Shown here: positions 52,804-61,751 of the stretch, piece after piece
How the letters are laid out: each line of letters starts with the position of its first letter
Position numbering within the stretch: the stretch's first letter is position 1
Source: Thermococcus paralvinellae
GTDB taxonomy: Archaea; Methanobacteriota_B; Thermococci; Thermococcales; Thermococcaceae
Reading direction: 5' to 3'
NCBI RefSeq assembly: GCF_000517445.1
Contig: NZ_CP006965.1
Location: 1,030,681-1,094,680 of the forward strand
Length of the DNA stretch: 64,000 bases
The notes under the pieces: generated by a model
Told to the model about the DNA's origin: nothing
What the model saw: only the letters and a program-made list of their open reading frames with translations
The model's database searches: none
Made by a program: the position numbers and the translations under genes

Positions 52804-53520
52804 TCATGAGCCGTGATAAACACAAGCTGTGCCCCACTCTAAACAATTGCTATCAACACACCATGCACAATTAACAACTACACATGCTAGACATACAAAG
52901 CAACCTATCTTATGTATTATGCAGGTAGCACAAATTGCTCCACAGTTTCCTGCTTGCATACAACACCTAATAGCTTCATTCCAATTATGGACACAGCAAT
53001 ATCTCTCACAATATTCATTTACTCCACTACAATCGGAATTTGTGGAACATTCATGAGCACAAGAACTCAATGGAGTAATGTACCCATTTGTGCTTAGTGT
53101 CTGAGTCGTTACTTTGTTTTCCTCTAAACTGAACAGATATGCCCTTGTTTTGACTCCTTGTACGGGTTTTGAGAATTCGTAGTAAGCTATTACGTGCTTG
53201 CCATCTTTTAAGGGGATCCCCATGGCAAGCATTGTTATCTTCTCCCCATTATAATCTAAGGTGTGCTTCACTATTTTAACGTTCTTGTATTCAATCTCCT
53301 AGGGTTTTGCCAACCCTCTAATATCCTTGCTTAATACAGCCTTAAAGAACACATGAATCCTTGACCAATTCTCGGCCTTTCTTTCTAAAGGCTTAACTTC
53401 CCTAAAAGGATTCACACAGCCCTTAACTTCTGGAAGCTTTGGATTGTTCAAAGCATACGCTGCATACGCTCCAACCACCAATAATACTACAAAAATGACC
53501 AACAATGTCCTCTTCCTCAT
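52804..53520 (-). pseudogene. Halocin-C8-like bacteriocin precursor, interrupted by in-frame TAG
   Basis: From ATG 53520 one frame runs to 52804 (238 codons) with a single amber codon at position 74 (53299-53301). Before it are a signal or anchor segment (TLLVIFVVLLVVGAYAAYAL) and a polar part ending IRGLAKP. After it, EIEYKNVKIVKHTLDY leads through a propeptide to a C-terminal domain with 18 cysteines (for example CCMQAGNCGAICATC and CFVCLACVVVNCAWC). This composition and layout resemble the halocin C8 precursor, in which the N-terminal part gives immunity and the C-terminal part is the antimicrobial. No ribosome binding site precedes the GTG at 53271, so internal restart looks unlikely. Confidence 0.65.
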
Positions 53521-53558
53521 TCGCCCCCCCCAACGGGTTATCATATAACATTTGCAAC

Positions 53559-53573
53559 TAAAAAATATAAAAA
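53559..53573 (-). promoter_or_regulatory. TATA region for the halocin-like operon
   Basis: An A/T stretch reading TTTTTATATTTTTT on the minus strand lies about 40-55 bases before ATG 53520. A small dyad GTTAT-CAT-ATAAC (53537-53549) falls at the expected start of transcription and may be an operator. Confidence 0.4.
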
Positions 53574-53723
53574 TTTCGTGAACCAAAAGTTTAAAACTTT
53601 ACAAAATTCAGAAAGAGACAAATATTAAACCAAAAATAACTATGGAAAGTAATGATATCAAAATAAATGCAGACACTTTCCGCTGAGAAAATATTAAAAC
53701 GCTTAATGTATTAATTTTCAAAC

Positions 53724-54488
53724 ATGAGCATCAAACCTAACTGGTATTCTGCCCTGAACAAATTCCTCAAGGATTGGAAAGACAAAGACTTTGTCGAAGC
53801 CGCTTTGCTCACTGGGAGTTATGCTGTTGGACTACAAACCAAGTACTCTGATGTAGATGTTTACATCGTGCTTTCTGATAAAGTTGACTGGCGTGAGAGA
53901 GGGAACCTCGTTATAGATGGCGTTTTGATTGAATACTTTGCAAACCCAGTAAAACAAATTAGACATTACTTGGAAAAAGAATTCAAGCAGAATATAAGAA
54001 GCACTGCAAGAATCATCACAATTGGCAAAGTTCTCTTCGATAAAACTGGTATAACTAAGGAGCTCAAAAGAGAAGCGTTGGAATACATGAAAAAGCCCTT
54101 TGAGAAGCCTGATGAAGTCTGGGTAGAGACTGCTAAATACTTCCTCTGGGACATGCTTGACAGCCTAAAGGATGCAGAAGAAAGAAACGACCCAAGCTTT
54201 AGCTACCTTTATCACCTAACGCTTAACAAAGCCCTTGAGATTTATTCGAAGTTTTTATGTGTTGAAATTCCACCAACAAGCAAAGTTTATCGCCTCTTTA
54301 CCGATGAGAAATTTAGAAAAGCCTACATGTTTGAAGAATTTCCAAACAAAGAATTTGTTAAGCTATTCCTGAGTGCTATGAAAAGTAAGGAACTAAAAAA
54401 CCTCGAATTACTCATAGAGCACATCTTTGACAAAATGGGTGGCTTCAACATTAATGGCTGGCAACTGAGAACAAAAACTGAAGTATAA
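53724..54488 (+). CDS. Nucleotidyltransferase-domain protein
   Basis: The 254-residue protein has the minimal nucleotidyltransferase motif LLTGSYAVGLQTKYSDVDVY (GS at 31-32, DVD at 43-45). A mostly helical C-terminal half includes YLYHLTLNKALEIYSKFLCV, similar to kanamycin-nucleotidyltransferase-like helical domains. The substrate is unknown. It could be a toxin-type AMP-transferase, but no HEPN partner gene lies next to it. Confidence 0.72.
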   Translation: MSIKPNWYSALNKFLKDWKDKDFVEAALLTGSYAVGLQTKYSDVDVYIVLSDKVDWRERGNLVIDGVLIEYFANPVKQIRHYLEKEFKQNIRSTARIITIGKVLFDKTGITKELKREALEYMKKPFEKPDEVWVETAKYFLWDMLDSLKDAEERNDPSFSYLYHLTLNKALEIYSKFLCVEIPPTSKVYRLFTDEKFRKAYMFEEFPNKEFVKLFLSAMKSKELKNLELLIEHIFDKMGGFNINGWQLRTKTEV

Positions 54489-54588
54489 GTCAGCTGACTT
54501 TAATTCTCTCGACGAGTCTTCTTTAATTTCTTAACTTTTGAATTTGGGGTGCTTCAACTTTGTAGGAGCATTTGTGAACATTGTAAAA

Positions 54589-54611
54589 AATTTTATATAC
54601 ACCAATGTATA
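54589..54611 (+). promoter_or_regulatory. Promoter of the caspase-like gene with TATACA/TGTATA dyad
   Basis: A TATA box TTTTATATAC is fused to the dyad TATACA-CCAA-TGTATA (54596-54611). The start of transcription would be near 54620, just before GGTGAT and ATG 54631. A repressor on this dyad would block the TATA box. Confidence 0.5.
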
Positions 54612-54630
54612 CCTCGTGGCGGTGATATCC

Positions 54631-55566
54631 ATGAAGAGATTTTCAGCAATTTTGTTAATAGCCATAGTGTTGTTCAGCATGCCATTGGCATTTTCCCAAC
54701 CAAGACACAAGATAGACTTTTCAAAGCCACTTTATGCAGAAGACGTACATATTGGCAAGAAGATAACCGTCGATTACATCCCCAGAGCTGGAACTAGAGG
54801 ACGAGGTGGGCCCCCAAGCTCAACTACAACCTCAGCAGCCACCGGCATTTTAGGTGAACCTGTTGCCGGAGAAAAATACGCAATCGTGATTGGAATTGCA
54901 GATTATCCAGGTACTTCAAACGACCTGCAATACACAGATGATGATGCGCTATTAGTCTATGACACTCTTGTCAACGTCTATGGATTCAAGCCAGAGAACA
55001 TAATCCTCTTGATAAACATGAGTGCCAGCTTTGATAACATCTATAATGCTATTATGACGCTTAAATCAAAAGTAACCCCAGATGATGAAGTTGTCTTCTA
55101 TTTCAGCGGTCACGGTTCAACTGGCAGAGCAGCCGATGGGGACAGCGAAGTAATTGACGAAGCAATTGTGGTTCACGATGGAAATCCTGATGGGCAGATA
55201 TTGCTCATCTGGGATGGACAGCTCAAGGCATGGTTTGAAGACTTCCCAACAAGCAGAGTGATTTTCATCTTTGACAGCTGTTACTCAGGTGGAATGACTG
55301 ACCTAGCAGCAGACGGCAGAATAGTAGCCATGGCATCTGGAGAAAGAGAGTTCTCACTCGAAAGCGCTGAGTGGGGCCACGGACAGTTCACCTACTACTT
55401 CTTCCTTGAAGGCATTAACCTTGGCTATGCAGACGTTTATGACCATGACGGAGACCCAACAACTTCAGATGTCACAGTTGAAGAAGCATTTGACTATGCC
55501 TACGCAAACTGTGAGCAGCAGACACCAGTTATAGCGGATTTATTCACGAATGATCTGCTACCTTGA
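54631..55566 (+). CDS. Secreted caspase-like cysteine peptidase (C14 family)
   Basis: A 311-residue protein with a signal peptide (FSAILLIAIVLFSMPLAF) and a short polar linker rich in Gly, Thr and Ser. The caspase fold follows: KYAIVIGIADYPGTSNDLQY, VVFYFSGHGSTG with the catalytic His, and FIFDSCYSGGM with the catalytic Cys. An acidic loop (DVYDHDGDPTTSDVTVEE) may bind calcium. No interaction domains follow. Start ATG 54631 lies after GGTGAT. It is probably exported and may act on surface or foreign proteins. Confidence 0.88.
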   Translation: MKRFSAILLIAIVLFSMPLAFSQPRHKIDFSKPLYAEDVHIGKKITVDYIPRAGTRGRGGPPSSTTTSAATGILGEPVAGEKYAIVIGIADYPGTSNDLQYTDDDALLVYDTLVNVYGFKPENIILLINMSASFDNIYNAIMTLKSKVTPDDEVVFYFSGHGSTGRAADGDSEVIDEAIVVHDGNPDGQILLIWDGQLKAWFEDFPTSRVIFIFDSCYSGGMTDLAADGRIVAMASGEREFSLESAEWGHGQFTYYFFLEGINLGYADVYDHDGDPTTSDVTVEEAFDYAYANCEQQTPVIADLFTNDLLP

Positions 55567-55613
55567 GCAATATTTTTATCCCTCTTTTCTTAACTTTTTA
55601 TTTGGTGTTCTTG

Positions 55614-56384
55614 ATGATATACAAAGCCAAATTTGGGACTCCTAAAAGAGGGTGGATTATTCTGGTTCATGGTCTTGGAGAGCACAGCGGTAGATATGAG
55701 AAGCTAATAAACATGCTTGTGAGCGAGGGATTTGCTGTCTATACCTTTGACTGGCCTGGGCACGGAAGGAGTGGAGGGAAAAGAGGACATGCAACAATTA
55801 AACAGACTATGGAAATAATTGACGAGATTATTGAGAAAATTGGAGAGAAGCCATTTCTCTTTGGACACAGCTTGGGTGGATTAACAGTCATAAGATATGC
55901 ACAAACACGACCAGATAGGATTAGAGGAGTTATAGCTTCTTCGCCAGCTTTAGCAAGGAGTCCAAAAACACCTATCTTTATGGTGGCTTTAGCAAAAATT
56001 TTAGGAATCATTGCACAAAGCTTGACTTTAAGCAATGGAATTGATCCAAATCTATTGTCACGAAACAAAGAGGCTATTAGAAAATATATTGAAGATGAAC
56101 TCGTGCATGACAAAATTTCAGCAGCTTTGGGGAAGAGTCTGTTTGAAAATATGGAAAAAGCACACAAAGAGGCTGAGAAAATCAAAGTTCCAATATTAAT
56201 TTTAGTAGGCACTGAAGACATCATAACGCCTCCGGAAGGAGCAAAAAGGTTGTTTGAAAAGTTGACAGTTGAAGATAAAACATTCAAAGAGTTCGAAGGG
56301 GCGTATCATGAGATTTTTGAGGATCCAGAGTGGGGAGATGAGTTCCACAAAATTATAATCGAGTGGCTAAAAGAGCGTGCATAG
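55614..56384 (+). CDS. Alpha/beta hydrolase, monoacylglycerol lipase/lysophospholipase type
   Basis: About 256 residues. GWIILVHGLGEHSGRYEKL gives the oxyanion region, LFGHSLGGLTVIRYAQ the nucleophile Ser, TEDIITPPEG the Asp and GAYHEIF the His. This is the monoglyceride lipase pattern. ATG 55614 follows GGTG at a suitable distance; the hydrophobic upstream codons from 55563 have no ribosome binding site. It lies right after the caspase-like gene. Confidence 0.87.
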   Translation: MIYKAKFGTPKRGWIILVHGLGEHSGRYEKLINMLVSEGFAVYTFDWPGHGRSGGKRGHATIKQTMEIIDEIIEKIGEKPFLFGHSLGGLTVIRYAQTRPDRIRGVIASSPALARSPKTPIFMVALAKILGIIAQSLTLSNGIDPNLLSRNKEAIRKYIEDELVHDKISAALGKSLFENMEKAHKEAEKIKVPILILVGTEDIITPPEGAKRLFEKLTVEDKTFKEFEGAYHEIFEDPEWGDEFHKIIIEWLKERA

Positions 56385-56403
56385 AGATTATGCAGGGATT
56401 TTA

Positions 56404-57198
56404 ATGCTCATTGACACATTTCCAACTTTCCTTAAGCATTGGGATGGCACTATAAAAAGCTGGTTGCGGTATATTCAAGAGTATCCAGAGCTCTTTGAGA
56501 AAATTAAGTCGGACTATGAGCGATACAAAATGGACTGGAGGGAATATCTAAAGCTCCTCACCAAGAGAAATACCGACGAGCTTAAGCTTGCGTATGAGAG
56601 TCTGCTGAAAGTTCTCCCAGAGGTGAAGAGGAAAATTAAGATACTCTTTGACGTCAAAGACTACAACATTGTAGTCTATGTTGGTCTTGAGAACGGAGCC
56701 GGATGGGTAACCGAATTCATGGGAAAGCCCTCAATTCTTTTCGGCCTTGAAGCTATTGCAGAGCTTAAATGGTATGACAAGCTTGAAGGACTGATTGCTC
56801 ATGAGTTTGGACACTTAGTTCACTGGCTTTTACGAGGAGAAGACATAGAAAAGCTCGAAGATGAGCAGATAATATGGCTCTACACGGAAGGATTCGCTCA
56901 GCGCATTGAAGATTTAATTACCAGCAGACCTTGGCACTTTGAAGAAGAAGGATGGTTCAAGTGGTGCGAAGAACATGAGAAGCTCCTTAAAGAAGAGTTC
57001 TTGAGGAGGGTTAGAAAGGGAGAAGCTTTGAATCCATTTTTCGGCTCATGGTATCAGCTTTTTGGAAAACAGTTCTTAGGTTACTATCTTGGTTATAAGT
57101 TTATCCTAAAGCTTGAAGAAAAGTTTTCCTTAGAAGAGATCGCTAAGCTAGAAAAAGAGAAAATTAAGGAGGAAATCTTAAAGTTCCTGAGGGACTAA
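56404..57198 (+). CDS. Putative zinc metallopeptidase (HExxH)
   Basis: About 264 residues without signal peptide. [17 protein letters not shown] contains HExxH, and [14 protein letters not shown] supplies a downstream Glu as the likely third ligand, as in gluzincins. The N-terminal helical part ([20 protein letters not shown]) is unlike common families. It may belong with the DUF2268-like predicted Zn-dependent proteases. Start ATG 56404 is preferred; GTG 56377 overlaps the upstream gene. It overlaps purA (opposite strand) by four bases. Confidence 0.72.
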   Translation: MLIDTFPTFLKHWDGTIKSWLRYIQEYPELFEKIKSDYERYKMDWREYLKLLTKRNTDELKLAYESLLKVLPEVKRKIKILFDVKDYNIVVYVGLENGAGWVTEFMGKPSILFGLEAIAELKWYDKLEGLIAHEFGHLVHWLLRGEDIEKLEDEQIIWLYTEGFAQRIEDLITSRPWHFEEEGWFKWCEEHEKLLKEEFLRRVRKGEALNPFFGSWYQLFGKQFLGYYLGYKFILKLEEKFSLEEIAKLEKEKIKEEILKFLRD

Positions 57199-58214
57199 AT
57201 GTTTTCTCTCAAATCAATTATATGCTCAAGCTCTGGACCGGTCTTTATCAATGCCACAGGAACGCCGACTTTATCTTCAATCTCCTCTATGAACTCCTTT
57301 GCCTTCTTCGACAGTTTGTCGTAATCTGTTATGCCAAAGGCTTCTTTATCGTATTTGTCAAGCATCGTGATCGCAAGCATTGTAGCTCCGTTAATCTTTG
57401 CAGAATATCTTGCAAATTCAAAGTCAAACCAACCAACTCTCCTCCTTCTTCCCGTAACTGTTCCGTATTCAACTAACCCCCTTCTCTCTGCCTCTTCCAT
57501 TGGCATTTCTGTTGGGAATGGCCCAGCTCCTACTCTCGTTGGAAAGCTCTTGAAGACAACTACAACATCATCAACCCTTGTCGGCCCAATTCCAACGTCG
57601 CTTGCTATTGCTGAAGCTGAAATGTCTTTTGAAGTTACATAGGGATATGTGCCAAAATACAAGCTCAGTCCAAAGCCCTGTGTTCCCTCAACTAGAACGA
57701 GCTTTCCTTCATCTAAAGCGTCATTTACTTCCTGAGCAACGTCTGTCAAATAGGGCTCAAGCTCCTTAACGTCTTTAGCTTGTCTTGCCTTCCTCATTAC
57801 GCGGTCAGCATTTGCTGGACCACAACCACTTCCGGTCGTACCTATCTTTCCATGCAGATACCCGTTGGTTCTATCAAGCTCCTTGTGATGTGGCTCAATT
57901 ATTGCACACCTATAATCTATGCCAACCCTCTTGACAACATCGAACTCCTTGAGCTGCTCAAGCTCATGGAAGAAAACCTCTGGGTCAACCAAAACTCCAG
58001 CTCCAACCAAAAGCCTTGCTTCCCTGTTCATAAAACCCGTGGGCAGCTGTCTAACTGCGTATTTTTTCCCGTGTATAAAAACGCTGTGTCCTGCGTTTGT
58101 TCCTACTCCTCCGCGTGCAATGACTTCTGGTTTATCATGCAGAGCAAGATAGGCAATTACAGAACCTTTCCCCTCATCTCCCCATTGTCCGCCAACAACA
58201 ATAACACTCGGCAT
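57195..58214 (-). CDS. purA: Adenylosuccinate synthetase
   Basis: A 339-residue form, shorter than bacterial PurA (about 430) but usual for Thermococcales. [20 protein letters not shown] holds the GTP loop, [20 protein letters not shown] the IMP site, [20 protein letters not shown] the central switch, and [20 protein letters not shown] the late loop. It makes adenylosuccinate from IMP, aspartate and GTP. ATG 58214 fits the family start. Confidence 0.95.
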   Translation of the reverse strand: MPSVIVVGGQWGDEGKGSVIAYLALHDKPEVIARGGVGTNAGHSVFIHGKKYAVRQLPTGFMNREARLLVGAGVLVDPEVFFHELEQLKEFDVVKRVGIDYRCAIIEPHHKELDRTNGYLHGKIGTTGSGCGPANADRVMRKARQAKDVKELEPYLTDVAQEVNDALDEGKLVLVEGTQGFGLSLYFGTYPYVTSKDISASAIASDVGIGPTRVDDVVVVFKSFPTRVGAGPFPTEMPMEEAERRGLVEYGTVTGRRRRVGWFDFEFARYSAKINGATMLAITMLDKYDKEAFGITDYDKLSKKAKEFIEEIEDKVGVPVALIKTGPELEHIIDLRENI

Positions 58215-58320
58215 AGCTCTTACCCATAAATAAGTCAATAACACACTTAAAACAGTTTCGGAAAAATGAAAAATTAACAAGAAAATGTTAAATCTTAATT
58301 CTTATTAGAGGCATTGCCAA

Positions 58321-59988
58321 TCACCGCTGCATGTAGAATCCAATCTCATGGTGTGTTTTTCCGATGATAACATAGCTTGATGGGACATTATAGAACTTCC
58401 GGGCCATTTTTCTTGTGCTGTATCTGTCAATTCCAGCAATCAATATTATGAAGTTCTCACCGTTCCAAGGGTTTCTTATTACTTCAATGACTCCCAACGG
58501 ATACTCCTCCGGGATCTCTTCATTTAACGAAAGCTCTTTTATTGAGTCTCTCACAAAAAAGGCTTCAAACTTATTGACGACAACTGGTGCTCTCCTCAGC
58601 CTCCACGTTTCATTGAAAATGAAGGATATTGGCAATTTACTGGCAAGTTTCTCAGTAATTTTATTTGCTGCAGGCCCTCCAATTAGGAGTAGATTCTGCT
58701 TTAAATCTTCATCTGTCAAATTGGTGTCCGCTTTAATGAGGATTGTCGGTTTTTGAGGGTAAAAACCCTTAAACCGCTTTTCTAACGTGTCTTTAAGTTC
58801 AAATGCCGTTTCTTTATCGTATTCATTTCCTTCTCTAAGAGGATTCTGCGTTCCGTAGACAATAATAATCTTCCCCATGTAGTAAGCTCTATCCACAGCC
58901 CATTTGCTTGTAACTGGAACTTTCTGCTTGAAATAATCAGTTATATTCCCTGGAGTTGCCCACTTATGCATATGTTCAGCCAGAGTTGGCAAATAATCTT
59001 CAAAAGTTTCATTTGGCTTCTTGATTTTCTCAAAGTTTTCATATTCTTTAACAAAATCTTCTAAGAGGGGAAAATTCCATGACGAATACCACAGCACTCT
59101 ATATTTCACAACTGCTGGACTTATGTTTGAGTTCATTGCCAAGTAGACAGCAAATGCCTCGGTTAATGTTTCAGCGAAATAGGCATACTCTGAGCTGAAA
59201 TGATACATGTCATAAGTAGTCAAAATTGGAAACTCGTTTTTAGCCTCCGATAGATAGTAGCTCACATTTTCAAAAAGTTTCAGGTTTCTCTGCATGACTG
59301 GATTTATGAATTGATGAGAGAACTCATGAAATGCCGTAATAGCTTGAAACTGGATTGAAAAATTGTTTAAATTCTGTAGAGCAGTTCCAATATAGTATAG
59401 TGTGTCGTATCTGCGCCAGCTATGAGGATGGATCTTCAGAGAGTAAGAAAACTCAATTCTGTAGTTTTCATATATATAACCAAAGAACTCTCTGAATTTT
59501 TCGGGGAATTCATTACCAAACAGCTCTCTTAAGGGACTTACAGCTTTTTCATACTCTTCTCTGTGGGCATTATAGAATTTCATAAAGTTACTCTCTTTAG
59601 CAAAGCTTACCAAGGCTCTGAGCATATCACTTAACAATGGATCGTCTTCACTTTCATTTCCTAGATACGGAAGCGAACTTAGCTGGTTGCTCCAGCTCAT
59701 TATAGAGTCATCTCTCACATACAAAGATAAATCTCTAGGAAATGCTTCCCTTATTAAATAAACCGCCTCATGCTCTCTGTAAGGTGCGAAATATGTTAGT
59801 ACGTCCTTAACATAGCTTTGGGGTGCGATTATAAAGTAATCACTTCCATTAAATGCCAAGATATACACCACAGCGAACAGTTCAAGATTAGGATTTATCT
59901 CGACAATCACTTCTGGCTTTTCCTGCATGCCATATGTCAACTGTGATAGCAGGATAAGACCAACAAGAATCAATACTGTCTTGTGCAT
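58321..59988 (-). CDS. Secreted DUF4932-type putative metallopeptidase, copy 2
   Basis: A signal peptide (TVLILVGLILLSQLTYGM) precedes a domain with VIVEINPNLELFAVVYILAF and the HExxH motif in ITAFHEFSHQFINPV, with ETLTEAFAVYLAMNS as the likely third ligand. A separate C-terminal domain (IIIVYGTQNPLREGNEYD, NLLLIGGPAANKITEKL, LIAGIDRYSTRKMA) resembles S-layer-type surface domains of Thermococcales. The length and layout are the same as the upstream neighbour, so the two arose by tandem duplication. Only two bases separate the genes. Confidence 0.78.
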   Translation of the reverse strand: MHKTVLILVGLILLSQLTYGMQEKPEVIVEINPNLELFAVVYILAFNGSDYFIIAPQSYVKDVLTYFAPYREHEAVYLIREAFPRDLSLYVRDDSIMSWSNQLSSLPYLGNESEDDPLLSDMLRALVSFAKESNFMKFYNAHREEYEKAVSPLRELFGNEFPEKFREFFGYIYENYRIEFSYSLKIHPHSWRRYDTLYYIGTALQNLNNFSIQFQAITAFHEFSHQFINPVMQRNLKLFENVSYYLSEAKNEFPILTTYDMYHFSSEYAYFAETLTEAFAVYLAMNSNISPAVVKYRVLWYSSWNFPLLEDFVKEYENFEKIKKPNETFEDYLPTLAEHMHKWATPGNITDYFKQKVPVTSKWAVDRAYYMGKIIIVYGTQNPLREGNEYDKETAFELKDTLEKRFKGFYPQKPTILIKADTNLTDEDLKQNLLLIGGPAANKITEKLASKLPISFIFNETWRLRRAPVVVNKFEAFFVRDSIKELSLNEEIPEEYPLGVIEVIRNPWNGENFIILIAGIDRYSTRKMARKFYNVPSSYVIIGKTHHEIGFYMQR

Positions 59989-59990
59989 GC

Positions 59991-61661
59991 CTACCCCTCC
60001 AGATAAAATTGAATGTAAAAACCGCTTTCCACATAATCTCCGCTCTCAATGAGATAGCTTATCGGTTTCTCAACAAGCATCTCCCTTGCAATCCTTCTCG
60101 TGCAATATCTATCAATACCAGCGAGAACCATTATGAAATTGTTTCGATTCCATGGATTCCTTATAACTTCAAAAATTTGAAGTGGATAGGCGTAGGGAAC
60201 AATTGAATTCGCCGAAATTTGAGCAATGGAACCATTGAAGAATTGGAATGCATAAAATTCTTGGATATTGCTTAGATTTTTCTTTATTTCCCATCTTTTT
60301 TCATTAAATGCAAAATTTAGTGGTAGCGCGGGAGAGATCCTCTTGGCTATCTCATTAGCAACAGGCCCACCAATTAGGATTAGATTTTGCTTCAAGTCAT
60401 CTTTCGTTAGCTCTTTGTCAGATTTAACAGTAATAATTGGTTTGATAGAGTACTTCCCCCAAGCTACTGAATTCTCCAGCATCTTCTTAAGCTGAAATGC
60501 AGTTTGTTTGTCATATTCAACCCCAATCCTATCTGGATTCTGAGTTCCATAGACAATTATTATCTCACCCATTTTGTAGCTCCTGTCAAGAGCTAAAAAA
60601 CCAGTTATTGGAGTTCTCTCCCAGAAGTATTTTGTAACATTATTTGGAGTTGCCAACTTCCTCATGCGCTCTGGCAACTGAGAAATATAAATATCCAAAG
60701 TTTTATTCATCTTTTCAATATCAACAAGGAAATCCCCAACAAGAGGGTATCCAACTGCGGCATCTTGTAAGATACGCCATTTTGAAAATGCTGGATAATC
60801 CGAAAGGATAATATAATTAGCCACAGCCTCAACTAAGTTCTCCTCTATGTAGCCATAGTTAGTGTAGAAGTGTCCATCATAGGTCGCGTATGCCCATTCA
60901 TTTTTGGCTGCTTTGAGGTAGTAGTCAACACTCAGAAGCTCTTGAGCGTGCTTGTATATGATGGGATCGACAAAAGTGTGGGTGAATTCATGGATACCAA
61001 TCCAGGCATAGTAAAAGTTAGCTTGGGGTGTTGAGCTGATATGAACTGCATGTCCGATATAATAGGCTGTATTGTCTAGGATTGCCGCATGTTCACGAAT
61101 AGCCAAACTATATGAGAGTTCAACTTTATACTCTTGGTAGCTTTTGTTAAAGAGGGAATCAAGCTTAAGGATGTATTCTGGCTTTAATGCTTTTTTGCTT
61201 TGATTTATCGCTTGTTCATAATCTCCTTCATGGAGCTTATAAAAGTGTATGAAATCTGATTCCTTTGCAAAGTGAACAAGTTCCTTCAAAAGTCCGCTCA
61301 ATAACTCATCGCTTTCATTTCCCAGATATCTCATTCTAAAAAGCTGATCAGACCACCGCCGTATGCTTGTATCACGAAGATGCCAAGGTAAGTCCCTAGG
61401 AAAAGTTTCCCTCATGAGATAGACCGCTGGATGCTCTTTATAGGGAGCAAAATAAGTAAGCACATCCTTGATGTAATTTTTTGGCGCAATAATGAAATCA
61501 TCACTTCCATTAAAAGCTAAAATATAAACCACAGCAAACAATTCAAGGTTGGGGTTGATTTCTACCACAACTTGAGGTTGCTCTTCAGCTTTGATGAGGG
61601 GTGTTTGAGAGACAAGCAAGAGAAAGCACAAAATTAATGAAGCTTTCTTCACACTTACCAC
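59991..61661 (-). CDS. Secreted DUF4932-type putative metallopeptidase, copy 1
   Basis: A 556-residue paralogue of the following gene. The signal peptide is ASLILCFLLLVSQTPLIKA. VVVEINPNLELFAVVYILAF and IGIHEFTHTFVDPIIYKH form the conserved domain and HExxH site, with IEENLVEAVANYIILSD downstream. The C-terminal surface-type domain has NLILIGGPVANEIAKRI and VLAGIDRYCTRRIAREM. The protein is probably displayed at or released from the cell surface. Enzyme activity is inferred from the motif only. Confidence 0.78.
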   Translation of the reverse strand: MVSVKKASLILCFLLLVSQTPLIKAEEQPQVVVEINPNLELFAVVYILAFNGSDDFIIAPKNYIKDVLTYFAPYKEHPAVYLMRETFPRDLPWHLRDTSIRRWSDQLFRMRYLGNESDELLSGLLKELVHFAKESDFIHFYKLHEGDYEQAINQSKKALKPEYILKLDSLFNKSYQEYKVELSYSLAIREHAAILDNTAYYIGHAVHISSTPQANFYYAWIGIHEFTHTFVDPIIYKHAQELLSVDYYLKAAKNEWAYATYDGHFYTNYGYIEENLVEAVANYIILSDYPAFSKWRILQDAAVGYPLVGDFLVDIEKMNKTLDIYISQLPERMRKLATPNNVTKYFWERTPITGFLALDRSYKMGEIIIVYGTQNPDRIGVEYDKQTAFQLKKMLENSVAWGKYSIKPIITVKSDKELTKDDLKQNLILIGGPVANEIAKRISPALPLNFAFNEKRWEIKKNLSNIQEFYAFQFFNGSIAQISANSIVPYAYPLQIFEVIRNPWNRNNFIMVLAGIDRYCTRRIAREMLVEKPISYLIESGDYVESGFYIQFYLEG

Positions 61662-61751
61662 CGTATCAAGTTTAGAAAGTTAAAAATAAAAGTTTTATTG
61701 CAAAGGGTAAAGAATAAAACTCGAAAATACGAATGCTCTTAGGTGTTTAAA

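Noticed and set aside
53299-53301. Amber codon read as pyrrolysine
   Set aside because: Thermococcales are not known to carry the pyrrolysine system, and the context is not a methylamine methyltransferase.
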